Positions 58,623 to 64,000 of a stretch of 64,000 nt of DNA are shown in pieces. Origin of the DNA: Thelonectria olida (taxonomy: Eukaryota > Ascomycota > Sordariomycetes > Hypocreales > Nectriaceae). The translations under genes were made by a program, and so were the position numbers. The first letter of the stretch is position 1, and every line of letters starts with the position of its first letter. The DNA lies in NCBI GenBank assembly GCA_020736575.1, contig JAGPYM010000071.1, positions 1 through 64,000 of the forward strand. The letters are read 5' to 3'. Under the pieces are notes generated by a model that had not been told where the DNA came from, did no database searches, and saw nothing but the letters and a program-made list of their open reading frames with translations.

Positions 58623-59798
58623 CTAGGAGCTTGCCGTGTTATATAGAGGATACACTATCTTCTCACCCGAAATCTCCTTTCGTCGCATAGTTTCAATGCC
58701 ATCGATCACCTTGTCCAGTCCGCCTTGCTTCAATGCTATTGGATGTGGTTTAAGCCTGCCTGAATCGTACAGGGCCACATATCTTTCTTTCCAGAGAACA
58801 AACCACTCGTGTAACTCGGGATTTGCCGCGCGATAGTAGCCTCCGGGCAAATCAACTTCTTTCCCAGTCAATTCGAGCCCCATGGTCCAGTCCGCCTTGA
58901 CAGACTTTCGCAATGTGGCAATCAGGTCATCCGGTAAGAGCTCGAAGCCGCAGTATTTGCCGCCTCCACGCCCAATGGCAGCATAGCAGTGCCGGATAGT
59001 TCGAGCTTCAGTAATGATGTCCAGTGCGTACTCCAAGCTGTTTTTGGTGTATGCACGTATGTCCTCTCCACATGTCGAGGAGTGATAGTCAAAGGCCTTC
59101 TCGGCGCCATAGTCTTCCACCATCTTGAAGTTCTTCGGGGAGCATGTGGTGATGACCCGGTAGCCAGACCTAAGTAAATATGGAGATCAGCTTCGGCGGT
59201 TTCATGCAGAGGACGGTGATATCACTTGCAGCTTTAGCAATTGGATAGCGAATGTACCGCTGGCGGTAGAACCGCCGTAAACGAGGACGAACTTCGGCTC
59301 CTGAGTCGGTTCCTCGGGTGTTCCAGTCAGTCCCAACGTGATCCAGAGTGCCATCCCCACAGTGCTGGTCGTCGCGCACCCTATTGCGGCCGCTTGTTCC
59401 CAAGACCAACCATCTGGCACTTTCCAGACCATATCGTGCTCGTGTCTAATATACTCTGCAAACGCCCCGGCCCATGGACGCCGACGGCTGGAGGCCACCT
59501 GAGCGCCTGCGACCCGGTCTCCGATACGGAGCCCTGATGTGAGAGCTGCGGATTCGCCCATACGCACGATGGTTCCTGAATAGTCGGCTCCATCGACTGC
59601 GCCAGGGCATGGAACACGGCCAGGCATCTTCCAGTCGCAATGATTCAGCGCTACCGCTGATACCTTTATGAGGAGTTCATTGGTCAGAGGGACCGGGATT
59701 GGTCTGTTTTCGGATATTTCGAAAGTAACAGGATTTGTATCGGCCTGAACAATCGCCTTTTGCGAAGTAGGCAGTGTTGGAAGGCTCATCGTTACCAT
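58623..59798 (-). CDS. Trans-acting enoyl reductase of a polyketide pathway (LovC-like)
   Basis: Stand-alone MDR enoyl reductase of 371 aa that reduces selected enoyl intermediates for an HR-PKS or PKS-NRPS with an inactive ER domain. Exons on the minus strand: 59798-59230 and 59169-58623. The intron starts with GC (CT|GCAAGT...CTTAG); no GT donor keeps frame, and the join gives LLKLSGYRVITTCSPKNF, the family sequence. Motifs: NHCDWKMPGR, GADYSGTI, GAFAEYIRHEHD, YGGSTASGTFAIQL (NADPH binding) and a C-terminal segment ending EKIVYPL. It is transcribed divergently from the Diels-Alderase with a shared 393-bp promoter, and the PKS begins 2.5 kb away. The partnership with that PKS is a strong inference. 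Confidence 0.93.
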
Positions 59799-60191
59799 TG
59801 TGGTGATCAGGTTCAAAGAGTGGTTTGGCTTGCAAGACTTCGGTTTTCGACTCTGAGTCTCTTTCGAACCGCTTGAGTCCCGACCGTAGAGGAGTCCCCT
59901 ATCGTCAGGTCATTCATCCCATTTAACGCCGAATGGCCGAGGATGAGGGCGATGCCGCTGACGTTCGGGAATTCGATATCACAGTTCGGGACTTTTTCTA
60001 AATGCCAGCCATTAGACCCGCATATAATATAACTTGGCCAAGCAGTTCGGGACTTTCTGTCTGGTGCCCTTGACTTATCTGTACGCTCTCAAATATGTTT
60101 TTCTTAGTTCCTTGTGGCTTTCTGTTCTCTAGCCCTATCTGCCGCTTGAGAGCATACTACAACACTATCATTGAAGAGTCGCGTTGCAACT
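59799..60191. promoter_or_regulatory. Shared promoter of trans-ER and Diels-Alderase with direct repeats
   Basis: Contains an exact 14-bp direct repeat, CAGTTCGGGACTTT, at 59982-59995 and 60043-60056, with start points 61 bp apart. A related GTTCGGGAATT lies at 59963-59973. The reverse-complement core TTCCCGAA also occurs at 62034-62041 in the PKS promoter. This is a good candidate regulator site for the cluster. CATATAATATAA at 60020-60031 may be a TATA-like element. Confidence 0.5.
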
Positions 60192-61484
60192 ATGTACAGA
60201 AGTCTTACCGTGACAGCACTCGTTGGCGCTGCCGCAGTTCTTGCGTTTCAATCACAAGTTCCGCTCAACCCTCCTTTTCCTGCAAGCCTGAATGAAGAAT
60301 GGGACGATTCTTGTTCGATCAGCAAAAGCACCGCTTACGAAATGCACGATGGTCCCAACACCTTCTCTACATCGCCTTCTGAACATATACACTCGGTCAA
60401 AATCACACCAGCCATCAACGCGACAAATTGGGAGCAATGGGAGTTCGACGGTCTTTCGCATACCGGCCTATCTGGGCTCCTGATGGCATTTTCCAGAGAT
60501 GCATCCTACGCCTTCTTCGGGCAGGGAAACCTCCGTGTGGAATTCTACATCACGCTTGGCGATGGCACGGTGATCCAAGAACTGGACTACATCAGCGAAT
60601 CTTACGTTATCGACTGCCCAGACTTTACCGCTGGGGTATGGAATAGTACGGACAGGACTTACTCGTTTCATGTTACCAAAGACCACAAGTTCGCGAGACT
60701 GAAGTTCGACTCGTGGAGGATTCGTGGCGGCTTCACCATGTCCTCCAGCACCACAGCTCACCTGGCTGACGGCTCGCCCTGGACTCCAGATGGCGGCAAG
60801 CCAGATGCGACCGAGATTTCTCCCGGGCTGTTTTACGGTCTTTCCATGGGAGGGGCGGAGGTCGATGTGGACGCCACTCTTTCATCTGGTAGGCGTATCG
60901 CGTTTAAGGGGAGAGGTGGCTCTACGCGTCTGTGGGCAGCCGAGGGCTGGCTCAAACTCTGCGAGGGCTGGAAGGTGTTCCGGTCTTGGGCGGGACCGTA
61001 TTCCATCGTGTACTGGGACACGATGTCGCGTATGGGCAAGGGCGGCAAATACGTCTCAGGCCACCTGTTCCACAACGATGAACTGCTGGTCGGTACCAAA
61101 GTTGGCAATGTTTCTGACAAGGACGATTACGTCTTGTTTACTGACAACTTTGACGGGGAGATGTCGGGCAGGTACAAAGACAAGAACACCGGCCATACTC
61201 TGGAGTTTGTCTCGCCTACCAAGGACAAGAAATGGAGGTTCGACTTGGAACATATTGTAACCCAGTATGAAATGGGTGCTGGTGCTGGCTTTGGCATGAG
61301 CGGGTTCGCAAACCGGGTAGTTGGTGGTGAGGTTGGTGGCGTGCAGTACGAGGGCAAGGGTCAGTCGGAACAAACCTACTGGCCGGAGCACATCGAAAAG
61401 TGGAAGATATGGCTCGTCTGGGGTCTTGGGTTCCTTGGAAAAGGGAAGACCTATGTTATGAAGTTGGTTGGCTACGTACTGTAG
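60192..61484 (+). CDS. Lipocalin-type Diels-Alderase homologue
   Basis: Intronless 430-aa protein of the fungal pericyclase family that includes Fsa2, CghA, MycB and related enzymes. These bind a linear polyene tetramate and catalyse the [4+2] cycloaddition that forms a decalin or macrocycle. Family landmarks are WEQWEFDG near residue 85, a central RLWAAEGWLKLCEGW/AGPYSIVYWD region, and GRYKDKNTGHTLEFV near residue 330. Two beta-barrel-like halves are suggested by alternating strands. It starts with a hydrophobic leader (SLTVTALVGAAAVLAF) that looks like a signal peptide or membrane anchor, and ends with a hydrophobic segment (IWLVWGLGFLG). Several cluster-borne homologues carry such a leader. 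An isomerase or hetero-Diels-Alderase activity is an alternative. Confidence 0.88.
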   Translation: MYRSLTVTALVGAAAVLAFQSQVPLNPPFPASLNEEWDDSCSISKSTAYEMHDGPNTFSTSPSEHIHSVKITPAINATNWEQWEFDGLSHTGLSGLLMAFSRDASYAFFGQGNLRVEFYITLGDGTVIQELDYISESYVIDCPDFTAGVWNSTDRTYSFHVTKDHKFARLKFDSWRIRGGFTMSSSTTAHLADGSPWTPDGGKPDATEISPGLFYGLSMGGAEVDVDATLSSGRRIAFKGRGGSTRLWAAEGWLKLCEGWKVFRSWAGPYSIVYWDTMSRMGKGGKYVSGHLFHNDELLVGTKVGNVSDKDDYVLFTDNFDGEMSGRYKDKNTGHTLEFVSPTKDKKWRFDLEHIVTQYEMGAGAGFGMSGFANRVVGGEVGGVQYEGKGQSEQTYWPEHIEKWKIWLVWGLGFLGKGKTYVMKLVGYVL

Positions 61485-62269
61485 CCGTTGCTCTCGACTT
61501 ACACACCAAGAAGATCAGCTTAGTATGCCAGGAAACGCAACTCCGTTTTCTTGGCGTAACGAAATAAGTACTGAGAGCCAATTCTCTGTTCTCGCTTGGT
61601 TCAATTTTATGATAAGTTATTTGATAAAAAGCTGCACCACTTCGTTTTCAAAGTGTATGTAGCTTTTTGTTTTAATTACAACGCTATAACGGAGATAACA
61701 TGGCCAAGATAAATGGTTGAAATGTTGTCTTTTCTCCTACAAAGCTGGAAACGGGAAAACTAATCAAGTATGTCACCTACATAGCGGCCTATCATGTTTG
61801 TGAGAACTTGCAAAATGACGTTTGCTAGTCAGCTGTGGGATGTTTTCCTAGGCATCAGCCGTACGGAGTTCATTTGTCAAAACTACCGAGTACCGCAAGC
61901 TGAGGACAGCCGTTGGTATCCCCAGCTGCGCAGAATCCGGCTTTCGGGGGTTCGGATCTTGTGCAAACCTCCGAATGCGCTCGTTTGACCGGCAGGAACC
62001 GAAATCCAGGGCTCCCATAGAATTTCCCGAAGTAATATCCTTGCAGGCCCCGACTCTAATCTGCTTCCGATTTCTTCCTTTACCTGAATAGGAAACTGAT
62101 ACTTTTGCTTTGAATGTATCAACAGCTTCGAAGAGTAATATTATCACCGTCTTGATAAAGTTATCTATCTGTTCTGCTCTATGTCCCATCAAACCCAAAC
62201 CCTTCTATCTCTACGCACCCGACTTTGTCAGGTTTCAACAACGTATCGAATCGATTTGCAGTCACCATC
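61485..62269. promoter_or_regulatory. PKS promoter region
   Basis: 785 bp between the Diels-Alderase stop and the PKS start, same direction. No gene. TTCCCGAA at 62034-62041 matches the core of the repeats in the trans-ER/Diels-Alderase promoter in inverse orientation. The last 60 bp are pyrimidine-rich with CACC just before the ATG. Confidence 0.4.
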
Positions 62270-64000
62270 ATGAGTGGTCAGGGCAATACTCAAGGCAGTG
62301 GCGGAAGAGAGCCCATTGCGGTTGTTGGAAGCGGGTTTCGATTCCCAGGCTCATCGAACAACCCCTCAAAGCTTTGGGAGCTTCTGCTCAAGCCACGCGA
62401 TCTTCTGTCGAGGATTCCCGAAAACCGGTTCAACACAGACTCTTTCTATCATCCAGATCCGTCTCATCATGGAACAACAGACGTCAGAGAGTCTTACTTT
62501 CTCGAGGAGGATCACCGTCAGTTCGATGCGGCCTTCTTCAATATCAAGCCGGTGGAAGTGCATGCGATTGACCCGCAGCAGCGTCTGTTGATGGAGGTGG
62601 TATACGAGTCACTCGAAGCCTCTGGAATGTCAATGGAGTCGTTGGCTGGGTCTCGGACTGGAGTCTATGTCGGGTTGATGTGTGCCGACTACGCTGAGCT
62701 CGTGAACAGCGATGTAAACACACTTCCAACCTACACCCCAACTGGAAACGCGCGAAGCATCATGTCCAACCGCATCTCGTACTTCTTTGATTGGCACGGA
62801 CCGAGTATGACCATTGATACGGCGTGCTCATCCAGCCTGGTAGCAGTACACGAGGCAGTCCAGTTGCTGCGCACCGGTGACTCGGATCTTGCAGTCGCCG
62901 CCGGATCCAATCTGATGCTCGCACCTCTTCAATATATTGCAGCGAGCAAGCTGAAAATGCTGTCCGCAAGCAGTCGATCTCGCATGTGGGACATCGACGC
63001 TTCTGGATATGCTCGCGGCGAAGGAGTTGCTGCTGTGGTCCTGAAGCGCTTGAGCTCTGCAATTGCGGATGGAGACCACATCGAGTGCATCATTCGAGAG
63101 TCGGGAATCAACCAAGATGGCCGAACCAAAGGCATCACCATGCCCAGTTCGGTAGCGCAGACAGATCTGATTGCGAGAACTTACGCCAAAGCAGGCCTGG
63201 ACCCCAGAAACCCCAGTCAGCGCTGTCAGTATTTCGAGGCCCATGGAACTGGAACGGCTGCAGGCGATCCGAAGGTAAGAAACATTCCCGAACAATGGTT
63301 GACCATATGCTCACCTATAGTTCCCCAGGAAGCCGAAGCCATCAGCAAAGCCTTCTTCCACCCTGGTGAAGATATTTCTGGCAAAAGTGATCCCCTCTAT
63401 GTGGGCTCCATCAAGACCGTAATTGGGCACACCGAGGGCACTGCAGGGTTGGCTGGTCTTCTCAAAGCTTCGCTTGCAGTTCAGCACGGCGTTATTCCGC
63501 CCAACTTGCTTTTCAATCAGCTGCATCCAGCTGTCGAACCCTTCTACACCAACCTCGAGGTATTGACAAGCCCCAAGGCCTGGCCAGAGCTCGCAGAATG
63601 TGCCCCAAGACGTGCCAGTATCAACAGTTTCGGCTTTGGAGGCACCAACGCGCATGTTATCATCGAGAACTATGTCCCCTCACCAGTACAGAACGACCAA
63701 GTCGTTCCCACTCGCCACTTGACTCCTTTTAACTTCTCCGCCGCGTCGGAGAAATCCTTGAGAGGCATTCTGGCTGAATATTCGCACTATCTTCGACTGA
63801 ATCCCGAAGTCTCTCTTCAAGATCTCTCCTACACATTGTATGCTCGAAGGAGTGAACATGCTGTGCGGACACACATCTCGGCAAAATCGGTCACGGATCT
63901 CTATACCAAGATTGATGATCTTCTGCGGGCGCCTTCCAGTGGCGGCAATGCCCAGAGCCTTGGGACCCGTTCGAAAGCATTGTCGAAACCAGTTCGCGCG
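62270..64000 (+). CDS. Highly reducing PKS, probably PKS-NRPS hybrid (5' part only)
   Basis: Start of an iterative type I polyketide synthase. Exon 1 62270-63274, intron 63275-63328, exon 2 from 63329 past the window edge. The intron is 54 nt and stop-free, so it can be misread as coding; removing it gives [18 protein letters not shown], the conserved KS sequence. The ketosynthase begins at once ([15 protein letters not shown]) and has the triad Cys186 (DTACSSS), His325 (EAHGTGT) and His369 (GHTEGTAG), then [12 protein letters not shown]. The KS-AT linker follows and the window ends before the acyltransferase. Details such as [33 protein letters not shown] and [15 protein letters not shown] are those of PKS-NRPS hybrids. 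Whether an NRPS module follows is not visible. Confidence 0.93.
   Translation, partial: MSGQGNTQGSGGREPIAVVGSGFRFPGSSNNPSKLWELLLKPRDLLSRIPENRFNTDSFYHPDPSHHGTTDVRESYFLEEDHRQFDAAFFNIKPVEVHAIDPQQRLLMEVVYESLEASGMSMESLAGSRTGVYVGLMCADYAELVNSDVNTLPTYTPTGNARSIMSNRISYFFDWHGPSMTIDTACSSSLVAVHEAVQLLRTGDSDLAVAAGSNLMLAPLQYIAASKLKMLSASSRSRMWDIDASGYARGEGVAAVVLKRLSSAIADGDHIECIIRESGINQDGRTKGITMPSSVAQTDLIARTYAKAGLDPRNPSQRCQYFEAHGTGTAAGDPKVRNIPEQWLTICSPIVPQEAEAISKAFFHPGEDISGKSDPLYVGSIKTVIGHTEGTAGLAGLLKASLAVQHGVIPPNLLFNQLHPAVEPFYTNLEVLTSPKAWPELAECAPRRASINSFGFGGTNAHVIIENYVPSPVQNDQVVPTRHLTPFNFSAASEKSLRGILAEYSHYLRLNPEVSLQDLSYTLYARRSEHAVRTHISAKSVTDLYTKIDDLLRAPSSGGNAQSLGTRSKALSKPVRA

Overview
The window is nuclear DNA from a filamentous ascomycete (Pezizomycotina). 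The genes have short 50-80 nt introns, Zn2Cys6 regulators, LaeA-like and class I terpene synthase genes, and fungal polyketide machinery. Long tracts are almost pure A+T and rich in TpA, as expected after repeat-induced point mutation (RIP). I cannot name the species. All gene models were spliced by eye from the sequence; no search or alignment was run.

Layout. (1) 1-6.2 kb: the 3'-truncated start of a LaeA-like methyltransferase (minus), a class I terpene synthase (plus) and a decayed hAT transposon (minus). (2) 6.5-17.7 kb: an 11 kb AT-rich RIP island made of mutated repeats. (3) 17.9-29.6 kb: an island of six genes: a FAD monooxygenase, a Zn2Cys6 regulator, a fumarylacetoacetase-family enzyme, an OYE-type flavin reductase, a short-chain reductase and a type I extradiol dioxygenase. 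Hydroxylation, meta ring opening, hydrolysis and C=C or carbonyl reduction form a coherent set for an aromatic or phenolic substrate. Promoters of four of these genes carry a near-identical CGGAG(G/T)A(A/T)CT element. (4) 29.6-34.0 kb: more RIP-mutated repeats of the same family that borders the left side of the island, plus a His-rich/Cys-rich protein gene. (5) 34-41 kb: gene-poor, with decayed gene fragments and one small secreted protein.

(6) 41.3-64 kb: a second secondary-metabolite region. It holds a Zn2Cys6 regulator, an M20 amidohydrolase and an MFS transporter (divergent pair), a metallo-beta-lactamase-fold hydrolase, an AflR-type regulator, a small calycin-like protein, a medium-chain reductase and a DHA2 transporter (divergent pair), a LovC-like trans-enoyl reductase and a lipocalin-type Diels-Alderase (divergent pair). 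It ends with the ketosynthase start of a highly reducing PKS, most like the PKS of PKS-NRPS hybrids, which runs off the right edge. A PKS(-NRPS), trans-ER and Diels-Alderase trio is the known signature of decalin or macrocyclic tetramate and cytochalasan-type products. The product here cannot be named because the rest of the synthase lies outside the window.
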